Assembly: GCA_027563935.2 (NCBI GenBank)
Contig: CM050449.1
Span: forward strand, 48,706,507 to 48,770,506
Reading direction: 5' to 3'
Source: Costus lasius
Lineage: Eukaryota > Streptophyta > Magnoliopsida > Zingiberales > Costaceae
Length of the DNA stretch: 64,000 bases
Shown piece by piece: positions 22,976 to 35,082 of this stretch. How positions within the stretch are numbered: the first letter of the stretch is position 1; every line of letters starts with the position of its first letter. Both the position numbers and the translations under genes were made by a program. The notes below the pieces were generated by a model. It saw only the letters and a program-made list of their open reading frames with translations. It made no database searches and was not told the origin of the DNA.

Positions 22976-24962
22976 TATTGGTGTATATGCCCTAGGACCT
23001 AGTTTTGGTCCACTTATGTACCACTTGACTTTGATATTTATATCATTCTGGCATTGTCATTATCTATGTTTGTTTACATCTGCGCATATGTACTAACATG
23101 ATAATGTCCCTGGAGACAGATTGGATCTGTGCTCGAATTATAGTCCCCAGTCGATGTACCTTAGTGGATATGGGACAAGTATGGTACTTGTGAGACTGAT
23201 ATGTGGGCTGGTTAGGCACGTGGTTCTAACGCAGACACATGGGTATATCATTGGAGGATATACTGGATAGACCCGCTGTGAGGCTATGACTTGGTGTCAT
23301 GAGTTATCCTCACAAGTAATAGGAGATGCATTGATCCCTTGACTTGATGTCATTGGCCATTCTATATGGTTAGGGATTTGCTTTGATACAACCTAACACC
23401 TCGCCGTAGTTGGGAGGTCATAACGGTTATCATTGAGCATGTCACGACCCATATGAGAAGGCCAATGGACAGACATAGGATTTGCCCCTTCCTTAGGGAA
23501 GTATGATATCCATGGAGCTCCTCTATGGTTCTATGACTGAGAGTGTATGGCCATACCTAGGTGAGAACCTATTTTAGTCATAGCCATGTGATTGGGTGAA
23601 AACAAGTGGTGACACACTTGTCCAATCGGATATCAGTTCGGCAAAGAGACTGTAATGCATCTGTACCTAGTTGCGATGATGGGGATGTCGATGTCGATAT
23701 CCATTTCAATGACCTGGGTAGCAGCGATGCACTGCTAGGTGATACTCACTGCTTGTGGTGACCTTTGGTCAGCACTACCAGCGTCAGAGGAACCTACAGG
23801 GTCGCACACCTTGATACTTGAGTTCTCGTATTGATCGGGAAGCCTTATGATCGAGTTATTGGATAACTCGGATCTAATTGGGAGATTTCATTAGCGCCAA
23901 TGGGCCTGATGAGATGGAAGAATGTTATTGGAACCAAACTTCATTTTTTGCAGGTTGACCCGAAATTGACCATGGTTGGCCACATTTGGATTAGGGTTGC
24001 ATTGGATTGGATCCAAGTGCTTAATCAAGCCATGTAATGAAGTGTGGGCTAGCTCATTATCCAATGAGGCCCAATAATAAGTTGTCATGAAGAGGCAATA
24101 GACTAAAAGGGTATAATGGGGAGGAAGCCAAGCCCATTAGCGCCTAAGGGGCATAATGGGGTTTGGATGGCAAATTTGCTTCATTAAGGAAGCTTTTTGC
24201 ACCTAGCCCTCTCCCATTGATAGTGTAAATGCATTAAGGCATTGCTTGGGGCGCAAGGCTAGGCCTTGGCGCACAAGGCAAGGCTTGGTAGCTTATGGAA
24301 AGGTTGAATGAGGTTTATGGTAAAGTCTTGGAGACTTTCCTTACCTCAAACCTTCTCATCCAAGCCATACACTTGTCATGATCTCAACCCTTGCCCTAAC
24401 TGCCTCTAGCTCTTTATAAGTGACCCTAGCCGCCCCCTCTTATGGGGTTACAATCCTTAGAGGTGTGACAACAAGAGGAGGGGCGAAAGCAAGGGCTTGA
24501 AGGGCGACAACACCAAGAAGTGGCGCATCTTCTTCTTCCTTCCAAACCCTAGCCGCAAGCCTCTTCCTTCTCTCTTGACGCAAGGAACTTGATGCTTGGC
24601 GGTTTCTCTCTCCCTCATCCTTCTTCATCTTTGGCGCATCTACCTTGGAGGTGGCGCATACTTTGAAGAAGGAGCACAAGGCTTGGATCTTCTTCCTTAG
24701 GCTAGCACCGAGCGTGGAAGAAGAGGACTCGAGGCATCCGTGTGTGTGAGACTGCAGAGGGCGCACGCTTGGGCGCCTATCACGACATCGACCTCATCTT
24801 GCTCTAAGGTATTTCCTAACTCATCGTGTCGACTCTCTTTCTTGCGATCTTCACTGGGTTTTTGGGACCGGCCTGTTTCAGGGACATTCTTCCGCTGTGC
24901 AATATATGTATGTATGCTTATAACTCTGAAAAATTGTAAAATGTCCCCGGGGTTTCCCAACA
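22976..24962 (+). repeat. 5' LTR of Copia-2
   Basis: Begins TATTGGTGTATATGCCC and ends GTTTCCCAACA. Also represented by the fragment at 7058-8650. Confidence 0.93.
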
Positions 24963-24963
24963 G

Positions 24964-24975
24964 TGGTATCAGAGC
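24964..24975 (+). other. Primer-binding site of Copia-2
   Basis: TGGTATCAGAGC one base after the LTR, matching initiator tRNA-Met. Confidence 0.93.
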
Positions 24976-26627
24976 GACTTGCAAGACTCGAACGATGTTT
25001 TACGCTTTTCTTTCATGCTCACATGCCATATCTCTATTTTCGTCAATAGCATGATGCATGGCAAACGATTTTTTCTGAGTAGGAAAAATTAGGGTTTCTT
25101 GTTTCTATCATCCTCTCAATCTCTTTTGGATTTTTAGACTATTTTTCTCATCTGATTTAAAGATCAAAGGCACACGTAATTTTGTCAAGTAGGACGGGCA
25201 TTGTGTCTTCGGACTAGCCAAGTCTCTTGATCTGACAAAATTGTCAGCCGAAAGGATCTCTGAAATCATCATGAAAAATAAATCGCAATTAACCAAAAGA
25301 TTTGTGAGAAGAAGATGAGAAAAAGAGACTAGTTTTATGAAAAAAGTAAAATTTTAGATTTTATGTTTTTCTTGAGCATGTAGAATTGCATGAGTAAATA
25401 CCTTGATTGTGCATGATGTTGTGATCATTAGTCAAACCCCCCTTTGCATGCCTGTGATGTATCCTTGTGAGGCCTGCGTGCCATTTTTTTTTTCTTTTAA
25501 CTAAGAAGAAGATTAGGGTGGCGCATGTACTTGGAACTTGGCGCATGCATACCTTGGATGGTGGCGCAACAAGCATCAAAGGAAGAGGCGCAAGCTTGCT
25601 TAGTGGCGCAAGTTAGGCATGGCCGAACCCTTGGGTTTGAGAGCTAGCTAACTTGGCTTCTTGCATTGTGGCGCATCCTCATTGGAGGAAGACTATGGCA
25701 TTGGCCGAACCCTTGGGGTCTACCCTTAAGGTTTGAGAGCTAAACCATGTGAGAAGGACGTTGGAGCCAACCTTGAAGACCAAGATAGAGGGCGGCTAGG
25801 ATAGGTCTATTTTAGGGGCTTGAGTCCTATGTCAAGAGTTGAATCTCCTTTTGGCATGGGTTGGTTCAATGTCTTGAAAGGGCTTTGATCACATTATCTT
25901 TTACTGCTTTCCTTATCTGCTAAAAGCATGCCTGTAATGTTTTATCTTCATGTTGTCACTATAGGATTGAATGCCTGTATTGCTAGACATAAGATAAAAT
26001 TGATGAGACCTCAAAAATCCTCATAATAAAATATCAAGTCTAGTAGTCTTCTAACGCGTAGCCCTCACTAAGCTATCGATCAGTGGAGTTGTGAACTGTT
26101 TCCCACCCTCGTGGGACACACCCGCTTATCTTTAGAAAGTGTGTGGTGACAATGGTTTCCCCAGTCCAATTTTAACCTGGGCGTGCCTTCGCAAGGAAAC
26201 TCGTTGGCCCTGGGCATAACCGTTAGGAATGGACTTGACTAGATTTTCATATGTGCTGGGCACAAGATGAAACTCTAGAGGCATCGTTGAGAGGTTAGGA
26301 TTCATGATGTATCCAGCTCTCGCTGGACATGAAATGCCTAGACTGTCTCAATAAGGGGAATTGCTTGGAGCAATCGGCCGGCGTGCCCACCTTATGAAGC
26401 ATGGGTCACTTTGTGCATCTCATCCCACCCTCGTGCGACGCAAAGCCTCATGTGGAATGAGGATCCCATCTCACTAGGAAATCTTAAACTTTCCGATTGA
26501 CTTTGTGGGTTGTCAAGTCGATTAAAATAGTGGGAACCATAATCATTTAAAATAAGTCCAGTTTAAATGATTAGGAGTAGTACTAATCTGCTGTTTCTTG
26601 GTTGTTGTAGAACATTGGCTGTGAACA
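24976..26627 (+). other. Leader of Copia-2
   Basis: About 1.65 kb without convincing coding. It keeps the GGC-CTGCGT-GCC hairpin seen in the other copia leaders (25471-25482) and the T-rich tract ending TTGTTGTAG (to about 26610) before the coding region. The other hairpins are not obvious here. Confidence 0.75.
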
Positions 26628-29600
26628 ATGGCAGATGGTCACTGCGATCTACCCTGGAAAGGGATAAGTTGGTTGGATCCAACTTAAAGGATTGGTATAT
26701 GAACTTGAGAATTATGCTCAAGCTCGAGTGGAAGCTATATGTCTTGAGAAGCCAATTCCTGAGCCACTTCCATGCTTGGCATCAGCGGCTGAGAAGGATG
26801 CTTATGATAAGCATCAAGCTGATACTTTGGAGGTTGCACAATTAATGCTAACCAACATATCGCCCGAGCTTAGAGGGCAATATGAATCTAAGAGTGCCTC
26901 TGAAATTATTTATAATCTAAGGCAGCTCTTTGATGCATTGGTTGAGCTCAACCCTCCTAAAGTAGACATTCAGTGTGTTGAGCCCAAAGGCTTAACTAAG
27001 ACATTGAAGATAAAGATGGAAAGAGTCAGGAATAATAACTGCTACTCATGTGGAGGACCACCTCACATGATAAAGGACATAGTACGACTTCAGAATGAGA
27101 AGAAGAGAGGCAAGGCTTCGTCTTCAGGCTCAGGTATTTATGTTACAGAAGTCAACCTTTCTACTTCTATGTCATGGGTATTGGATACCGCATGTGGAGC
27201 TCATATTTGTACAAATATGCAGGAGCTCAAGAAAAGTAGATCGGTACAGCCTGGAGAGATTGACCTACGAGTTGAAAACGGGGCACAGGTTGCTGCTGTT
27301 GCTGTAGGAGCTTTGACTCTCTCCCTGCCTTCTGGACTTCAATTAGAACTAGATAATTGCTTTTGTGTACCTTCACTTACTAAGAACATTGTATCCATTC
27401 CTTGCTTAGCAAAGAAGGGATTTAAGTTTGAAATAAATAAGAACTCTTGTTCTTTTTCATTTGCAAATATGTTCTATGGGAAGAGTACTTTGTGCAATAG
27501 TCTATATATCTTGGATATGGAAAGTTCTATTTGTAACATAAGTAATAAAATGACCAAACTGAGTGGTTCAGTTGGTGCTTTCCTATGGCACTGTCGATTA
27601 GCCCATATAAACAAGAATCGCATCCAACAACTCCATGCAAATGGATTGTTAGATTCAAGTTCTTTGGAGGAATTTGATACTTGTGAACCTTGTTTATTAG
27701 GGAAAATGACAAAGGTGCCCTTCACCAAGATTGGTGAGAGGGCAGGAGGTTTATTAGATCTCATACATACTGATGTGTGTGGGCCTTTCAATAAACAAAC
27801 CAGAGGAGGGTACAACTACTTCATCACATTTACTGATGACTTCAGTAGATATGGTTATGTCTATCTGATGAGACATAAGTTTGAATCCTTTGAGAAATTT
27901 AAGGAGTTTAGACATGAAGTAGATAACCAGCTTGGTAGATCCATTAAGACTCTTCGATCAGATCGTGGTGGAGGGTACCTGAGTGGTGAGTTCTTTGATT
28001 ATCTGAGAGAGTGTGGGATTATATCCCAACTCACTCCTCCTAGAACACCTCAATGGAATGGTGTGTCTGAAAGGAGAAATCGAACTTTATTGGACATGGT
28101 TCGATCTATGATGAGTCATGCAACTCTACCTCCCTCATTCTGGGGGCATGCACTAGAGACAGCTTCTCTAATACTGAATAACGTTCCATCTAAGAGTGTC
28201 TCCAAAATACCATACGAGATGTCGAGTGGGAGACGCCCTAATCTCACTTTTATCAAGATCTGGGGATGTGAGGCTTATGTCAAACGTCAGGATTCTAGCA
28301 AGCCAGAACCTAGATCTGATAAATGCGTGTTTGTGGGGTATCCTAAGGAAACTAAAGGATACTACTTCTATGTCCCAACCGAGAAAAAAGTGTTTGTTTC
28401 TCGGGGTGCTGTCTTTCTGGACAAAGAATTTCTCATGAAAGAAGTTAGTGGGAGGAAGTTTGACTTGGATGAGGTCCAAGTACAAGCACAAGACAAAGAG
28501 ATGGAATCTGAGCCACCTGCACCGGTTGCTAGCCAACCTGAGGCTCAGACACGGGTCCCGCGTAGGTATGGGAGAATTCGTCGTGCACCTCAAAGGTACG
28601 GGTTGCTGCCGACCCAACACGATGGGATCTTCATCATTGAGGATGAACCCAGAACCTATGATGAGGCGGTCAGTGGACCGGACTCCGAGAGATGGCTTGG
28701 CGCCATGCGATCCGAGATGGATTCCATGTCGGCTAACCAAGTCTGGGATTTGGTTGAGCTGCCTGATGGGGTAAAACCCATAGGGTGTAAATGGGTCTTC
28801 AAGAGGAAGATAGACATGGATGGCAATATAGTTACCTATAAGGGTAGACTAGTGGCTAAAAGATTTAAACAAGTCCACGGGGTAGACTATGATGAAACCT
28901 TCTCGCCAATTGCCATGATCAAATCCATTCGGATTCTGCTTGCTATAGCTGCATATCATGACTATGAGATATGGCAGATGGATGTGAAGACAGCGTTCCT
29001 TAACGGGAAGCTGACTAAGGATGTGTATATGTCACAACCTGATGGCTTCATCCATCCTGCAGAGGCTAATAAGGTCTGCAGGCTAAAGAGATCCATTTAT
29101 GGATTAAAGCATGCATCTCGAAGTTGGAATCTTCGATTTAATGAAGCCGTGAGAGATTATGGCTTTATCAAAGGCAAAGATGACGCCTCTGTATACAGAA
29201 AATTCAGTGGGAGCTTGGTGATTTTTTTGGTCTTGTATGTCGATGACATACTGCTCATCGGAAATGACATCTCTAGTCTTCAAGCTGTGAAGACATGGTT
29301 GGGGAAGTGTTTCGAGATGAAAGACATAGGGGAGGCCGCCTATATTCTAGGCGTAAGGATCTACCGGGATAGATCCAAGAGGCTCCTGGCCCTTAGTCAG
29401 AGTACCTACATTGATAAGGTCCTGGAGAGGTTCTACATGGAGCAATCCAAGAAAGGATACCTTCCAGTAAGACATGGCCTTACTCTCTCAAAAAGCCAGT
29501 GTACTACAACACAGGCTGAGAGGGATGACATGAGTCGAATTCCTTATGCTTCGGCAGTAGGATCGATCATGTATGCAATGTTGTGTACTAGACTAGATGT

Positions 29601-30213
29601 GGCATATGCTGTAAGCATAACCAGCCGATACCAATCCAATCCAGGTCTGCAGCACTAGGTGGCTGTAAAGAACATCCTAAAGTATCTGAGAAGAACTAAG
29701 GATTTGTTCTTGGTCTATGGAGGACAGGAAGAGCTTAGTATGCAGGGCTATACTGAGGCTGAGTATGACCCTGACGACTTTAGATCGCAGGCCGGCTATG
29801 TGTTCAAGATAAATGGAGGCGCTGTATACTGGAAGAGCTTCAAGCAATCCAACATAGCAGATTCTACAACCGAGGCTGAGTATGTGGCCGCTTCTGAAGC
29901 AGCCAAGGAAACCGTTTGGATAAGGAAGTTCTTATGTGATCTTCAGGTGGTCCCTAGTGCAATGGATCCCATTGAACTCTACTGTGACAACAATGGAGCA
30001 ATTGCACAAGCCAAGGAACCACAGTCTCATCAAAGATCCAAACACATACTCAGAAGATTTCACCTGATCAGAGAGATCATTGACAGAGGTGATGTCAAGA
30101 TTAGCAGAGTTGACACAGAGAACAATCTGGCAGACCCATTGACCAAAGCTTTGGCGCAGCAGAAGCATGATGGTCACGCTAGAGATATGGGGTTGAGATT
30201 CCTCAACTTCTAG
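26628..30213 (+). pseudogene. Copia-2 gag-pol polyprotein, decayed
   Basis: Same family architecture as Copia-1 but heavily damaged. The ATG at 26628 is out of frame with the Gag start. A one-base loss near 26743 shifts frame after the LYVL motif. About 110 residues of Gag are missing around 26940, and the zinc knuckle lacks its last cysteine (CYSCGGPPHMIKDI). Protease has DTACGAHIC; the integrase zinc-binding and DDE regions and YVDD are recognisable. A TAG at 29656-29658 replaces a tryptophan codon before RNase H. The RNase H motif reads GYTEAE, so its first catalytic aspartate is glutamate, with two residues lost next to it. The frame after the stop (29659-30213) is the same and ends normally. 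It should be dead unless helped in trans. Confidence 0.93.
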
Positions 30214-30221
30214 GTCTTAGT

Positions 30222-30234
30222 GCAAGTGGGAGAT
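30222..30234 (+). other. Polypurine tract of Copia-2
   Basis: GCAAGTGGGAGAT directly abuts the 3' LTR and matches the tract of Copia-1 and Copia-4. Confidence 0.85.
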
Positions 30235-32202
30235 TGTTGGTGTATATGCCCTAGGACCTAGTTTTGGTCCACTTATGTACTACTTGACTTTGATATTTAT
30301 ATCATTCTGGCATTGTCATTATCTATGTTTGTTTACATCTACGCATATGTACTAACATGATAATGTCCCTGGAGACAGATTGGATCTGTGCTCGAATTAT
30401 AGTCCCCAGTCGATGTACCTTAGTGGATATGGGACAACTATGGTACTTGTGAGACTGATATGTGAGTTGGTTAGACACATGGGTATATCATTGGAGGATA
30501 TACTAGATAGACCCGCTGTGAAGCTATGACTTGGTGTCATGAGTTATCCTCACAAGTAATACGAGATGCATTGATCCTTTGACTTGATGTCATTGGCCAT
30601 TCTATATGGTTAGGGATTTGCTTTGATACAACCTAACATCTCGCCGTAGTTGGGAGGTCATAACGGTTGTCATTGAGCATGTCACGACCCATATGAGAAG
30701 GTCAATGGACAGAGATAGGATTTGTCCATTCCTTAGGGAAGTATGATATCCATGGAGCTCCTCTATGGTTCTATGACTGAGAGTGTATGCCCATACGCAG
30801 GTGAGAACCTGTTTTAGTCATAGCCATGTGATTGGGTGAAAACAAGTGGTGACACACTTGTCCAATCGGATATCAGTTCGGCAAAGAGACTGTAATGCAT
30901 CTGTACCTAGTTGCGATGATGGGGATGTCGATGTCGATATCCATTTCAATGACCTGGGTAGCAGCGATGCACTGCTAGGTGCCACTCACTGCTTGTGGTG
31001 ACCTTTGGTCAGCACTGCTAGCGTCAGAGGAACCTACAGGGTCGCACACCTTGATACTTGAGTTCTCGTATTGATCGGGAAGCCTTATGATCGAGTTATT
31101 GGATAACTCGGATCTAATTGGGAGATTTCATCAGCGCCAATGGGCCTGATGAGATGGAAGAATGTTATTGGAACCAAACTTCATTTTTTGCAGGTTGACC
31201 CGAAATTGACCATGGTTGGCCACATTTGGATTAGGGTTGCATTGGATTGGATCCAAGTGCTTAATCAAGCCATGTAATGAAGTGTGGGCTAGCTCATTAT
31301 CCAATGAGGCCCAATAACAAGTTGTCATGAAGAGGCAATAGACTAAAAGGGTATAATGGGGAGGAAGCCAAGCCCATTGGCGCCTAAGGGGCATAATGGG
31401 GTTTGGATGGCAAATTTGCTTCATTAAGGAAGCTTTTTGCACCTAGCCCTCTCCCATTGATAGTGTGAATGCATTAAGGCATTGCTTGGGGCGCAAGGCT
31501 AGGCCTTGGCGCACAAGGCAAGGCTTGGTAGCTTATGGAAAGGTTGAATGAGGTTTATGGTAAAGTCTTGGAGACTTTCCTTACCTCAAACCTTCTCATC
31601 CAAGCCATACACTTGTCATGATCTCAACCCTTGCCCTAACCGCCTCTAGCTCTTTATAAGTGACCCTAGCCGCCCCCTCTTATGGGGTTACAATCCTTAG
31701 AGGCGTGACAACAAGAGGAGGGGCGAAAGCAAGAGCTTGAAGGGCGACAACACCAAGAAGTGGCGCATCTTCTTCTTCCTTCCAAACCCTAGCCGCAAGC
31801 CTCTTCCTTCTCTCTTGACGCAAGGAACTCGATGCTTGGCGGTTTCCCTCTCCCTCTTACTTATTCATCTTTGGCACATCTACCTTGGAGGTGGCGCATA
31901 CTTTGAAGAAGGAGCACAAGGCTTGGATCTTCTTCCTTAGGCTAGCACCGGGCGTGGAAGAAGAGGACTCGGGGCATCCGTGTGTGTGAGACTACAGAGG
32001 GCGCACGCTTGGGCGCCTATCACGACATCGACCTCATCTTGCTCTAAGGTATTTCCTAACTCATCGTGTCGACTCTCTTGCTTGCGATCTTCACTGGGTT
32101 TTTGGGACCGGCCTGTTTCGGGGACATTCTTCCGCTGTGCAATGTACGTATGTATGCTTATAACTCTGAAAAATTGTAAAATGTCCCCGGGGTTTCCCAG
32201 CA
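30235..32202 (+). repeat. 3' LTR of Copia-2
   Basis: Begins TGTTGGTGTATATGCCC and ends GTTTCCCAGCA, followed by the TACAC duplication. It lacks 19 bp present in the 5' LTR at about 23220-23240. Confidence 0.94.
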
Positions 32203-32311
32203 TACACCCCATGTCCCAAAAGAAGATCTAAGCTAGCATGAAGGAAAGATTACAATCAACCATAGTTTCAAAGTATCAGAAATCAAAGGAGAAGGGTAGA
32301 AGTTACAAAAC

Positions 32312-32341
32312 ACGGTGCTGTAATCGAAATTACAGCACCGT
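32312..32341. repeat. Perfect 13-bp hairpin in element B LTR
   Basis: ACGGTGCTGTAAT (32312-32324) and ATTACAGCACCGT (32329-32341) are exact complements around CGAA. The other LTR holds the same hairpin at 37471-37500, and element C has a related one with a G-U pair near 9468-9491. Confidence 0.85.
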
Positions 32342-32689
32342 AATTGCCTATGAACAACGTTGTCATCGCTGTTTTATTGATTTCACCTCCGATCGGACTC
32401 CAAACACTCTGAAACTTCTGGTGCATCCTCTTCTCTTCTAGGCAAGGCTTCAGTGTAAAAATCACGGCCCGAGGTGGCCTCCACGCCTCTCGGTGTGAGC
32501 CAAACCCAAAGCGCTGTTCTGTCAATTTCTCTCTCAATACTCGATAAACGTTCTTCTTTCCACTTCACGCGTCTTCTCCTCGTAAGGGCGAGTCCGCCAC
32601 TTCTTTCGGATCTCAATTTGGACTTCTGGATCAAAAGTTATGGCCCACGCAAGAATTGACCCAAAAAAGTCACGAATCTGGTTTAAAAA

Positions 32690-33012
32690 TACGGTACCGT
32701 ATTCTGATTACGGCAGTGTCGTATTTTCCTTCTGTAAGTTCTGGGCAGAAAATGCGGTACCATGAAAATTTCTCTCAAATATACGGCAGTGCCGTATTCT
32801 TGCTAAAACTTTCTGTTCAGCTTTGTCACAAAATACGGTGTCATGCGATTTCATACGGCAGTGCCGTATTCTTGTCAAACTTTTCTGGTTGAAATCGCTG
32901 GAAAATACGGTGGCATTTAGTTTCATATGGCAGTGTTGTATTTCACCTGAAACATCCCCTGCGAAATACGGTACCGTGAGAGTTTGGCTCAAAAATACGG
33001 TAGTGCCGTATT
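32690..33012. repeat. Palindrome array in element B 3' LTR
   Basis: About five units alternating ACGGTACCGT-type and TACGGCAGTGCCGTA-type palindromes (the latter near 32710, 32782, 32862, 32926, 32995). It is the reverse-orientation counterpart of the array in element C. Confidence 0.8.
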
Positions 33013-33268
33013 TTTGCAATTTGGCTTGTTTTGACTTGAAATTTGAGGGGTAGCTTCGTTTCGACGTCTGGAATCCATTAGTGTGCTCAAATCTTTCAAA
33101 ATCCATCAAAATATGGCACTTTTAACCTAAAAATGATCAAAAACAAGTAGTGGTGTAGATTATGTAATATTTAACAATTAAGATTTAAAAACAAGCAAAA
33201 GAGCATAATTATGACACAAAAAGACACATGATATGACACAAAATATACTAAGAATTTTGGTGTCATCA

Positions 33269-35082
33269 AACACATAAGGCTCAAACTTTGCTTGTCCTCA
33301 AGCAAATAAATAAGAACAATGCTAAGTATGGAAAATATGCTCTTTTATGAAAAATAAATTTCTAAAACATAATCACTCATGAAATATTCCACCTAGTTTT
33401 TGCATAAAATTTAAGATAAATACATCGTCCTCTGAAATTAATCTTTAAGATCTACAACTTTGATCAAATAAAACTTTGCAACTCGCATAATGAAAAGAAT
33501 TTCAGTCTCATGATTTCACCTTTGTTTTAGTTTAAATCTATCATTCCTTTGTTTACAGGAATAAAGTCGTCAAGATCTTTTTCCACACAGAATCTCTCTT
33601 TTCTTGCCCCTCCCTTTTTTTTATTTTTTTATTTTAGCATATACCCATATAGATACATACTTTTTATTTTAGACTTCAACTCTTGTCTTAGGTACCACTG
33701 TCAATTTTACACTGTGCCAAGTAGAGGAGTCTTTTTTCTTTTTCTCTCTCCCCCTTTTTTTTATAGACTTCAACCCATGTCTTAGGTACCACTGTCAATT
33801 TTACACAGTGCCAAGTATGGAAGTCTCTCACTATTTTTGTGGATCATGGATTCTTTCTTTCCAACAAATAGTAAAATAGACCAAACATCAACTAGGCTAA
33901 TTAATTGACATCAATTAAAAATTACACTCATATGCTCATTTTATTCAAGAAAGTTGTTTCACTTTTAGATTGCATTCATCAAACAACATGCCTACCCAAA
34001 ACCCATATGCATCATTCAATGAATGATTTCAACAAGTAGATATATATTGAAGAAATCAATTCAGCATAATAGTAATATTTCCATTCATAGGCATGCATGA
34101 GTATTCATCATTATAGAAAAATCTACCCATCTAAGAAAAACATATCATCATCTTATCAATCTTATCATTTCCTAAAAAAATATCTAATTCAATGCAAAAG
34201 GTGTGAAGCATGAAAACTCATATAATCATAGTCAAAAGTGTAACATGATTGGTCCATATAATCACATAAGGCTCAAATAATGCAAAGGGTGTAAAGTGAT
34301 AACAAATCAAATATGCAACCATATGAAATAATCATGAATACAAGAGAGTGTAAACAATACTCACAAAACTATATAGCAAGCTCTGACCAAAGATACATAA
34401 GGCTCAGATCAAAAATAGTGTCGGGGCAGATGCTGCTAGGTCCAAAGATGTGCCTTTTGAAAATCTTTACTAAAGAGCTGCTAGCAACGATAATGCCGAC
34501 AGTAGAGTGAGTAATCTCTAGTGGCCTGCTAGAGAATACAGTCATAGAGGTGAGATCGTCGGCCGGTGCAAAAGATAGTACTGCATAAAAAAAATCAGAG
34601 TCAATAATAAAGAACTACTGCAAAAATAAATAAAATCATGGAATAAAAGGCAGCAAAAGAAATAAGAATCTGCTGGTGGTATGATCCAGTGTCGACGGCT
34701 GAAGACAGTGATGTCAGAGGCAGATGTAGTGGTGGCTAGAGGTGCTGCAAATTTGGAGAAGAAGCTACAGGTGTCCAAGGAAAGCAGTGCAACCGTAAAG
34801 AATTTTATTTTCCTGCAACAAGAAAAGGAAACTAAACTAAATTAAAAGAAACTAAGCAAAGTAAAAGTGTGCTTGGGTTGCCTCCCAAGAAGCGCTAATT
34901 TCTGGTCCATAGCTTGACCTAAACTCAAATCTCATGGTGAAGCAGGTGAATCAGTTCCAAAGTATAAAGCATACAATCTTCTGCATTTCCTTTTTCCCAA
35001 AAGATTAGCCACTAATCCAAATATCTAAAATTTCACACAATTCATGATTGATGTGACTTTCTTAAACATGCAGAATTTAAAA
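33269..35082 (-). other. Non-coding internal region of element B
   Basis: AT-rich with no convincing reading frame. It includes a 62-bp direct repeat (33671-33731 and 33765-33826). The complement of GCGCTTCTTGGGAGGCAACC occurs at about 34871-34896; a similar phrase occurs at 39667 on the plus strand, suggesting a conserved element of these gypsy-type internals. No clear purine-rich tract is visible next to the 3' LTR. Confidence 0.65.
33671..33826. repeat. Two ~62-bp direct repeats, 94 bp apart
   Basis: AGACTTCAAC...TTAGGTACCACTGTCAATTTTACAC...GTGCCAAGTA occurs at 33671 and 33765 with few differences, separated by T/C-rich sequence. Confidence 0.85.

Larger units (their letters stand above)
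22976..32202 (+). mobile_element. Copia-2: complete but decayed Ty1/copia element nested in element B
   Basis: TACAC occurs immediately before (22971-22975) and after (32203-32207), and the host LTR sequence continues across the insertion without loss. It has two LTRs of 1987 and 1968 bp; the 19 bp difference is a gap near 30470. It also has an initiator-Met primer site, long leader, broken polyprotein and polypurine tract. The 5' LTR starts TATTGG instead of TGTTGG, a change at the canonical TG. Confidence 0.95.
32203..33268 (-). repeat. 3' LTR of element B, initial part
   Basis: Continues the LTR after the Copia-2 insertion; aligns with 37364-38428. In minus reading the LTR starts TGATGACACCAAAATTC at 33268. 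It contains the perfect hairpin (32312-32341) and palindrome array (about 32690-33012). Confidence 0.92.
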
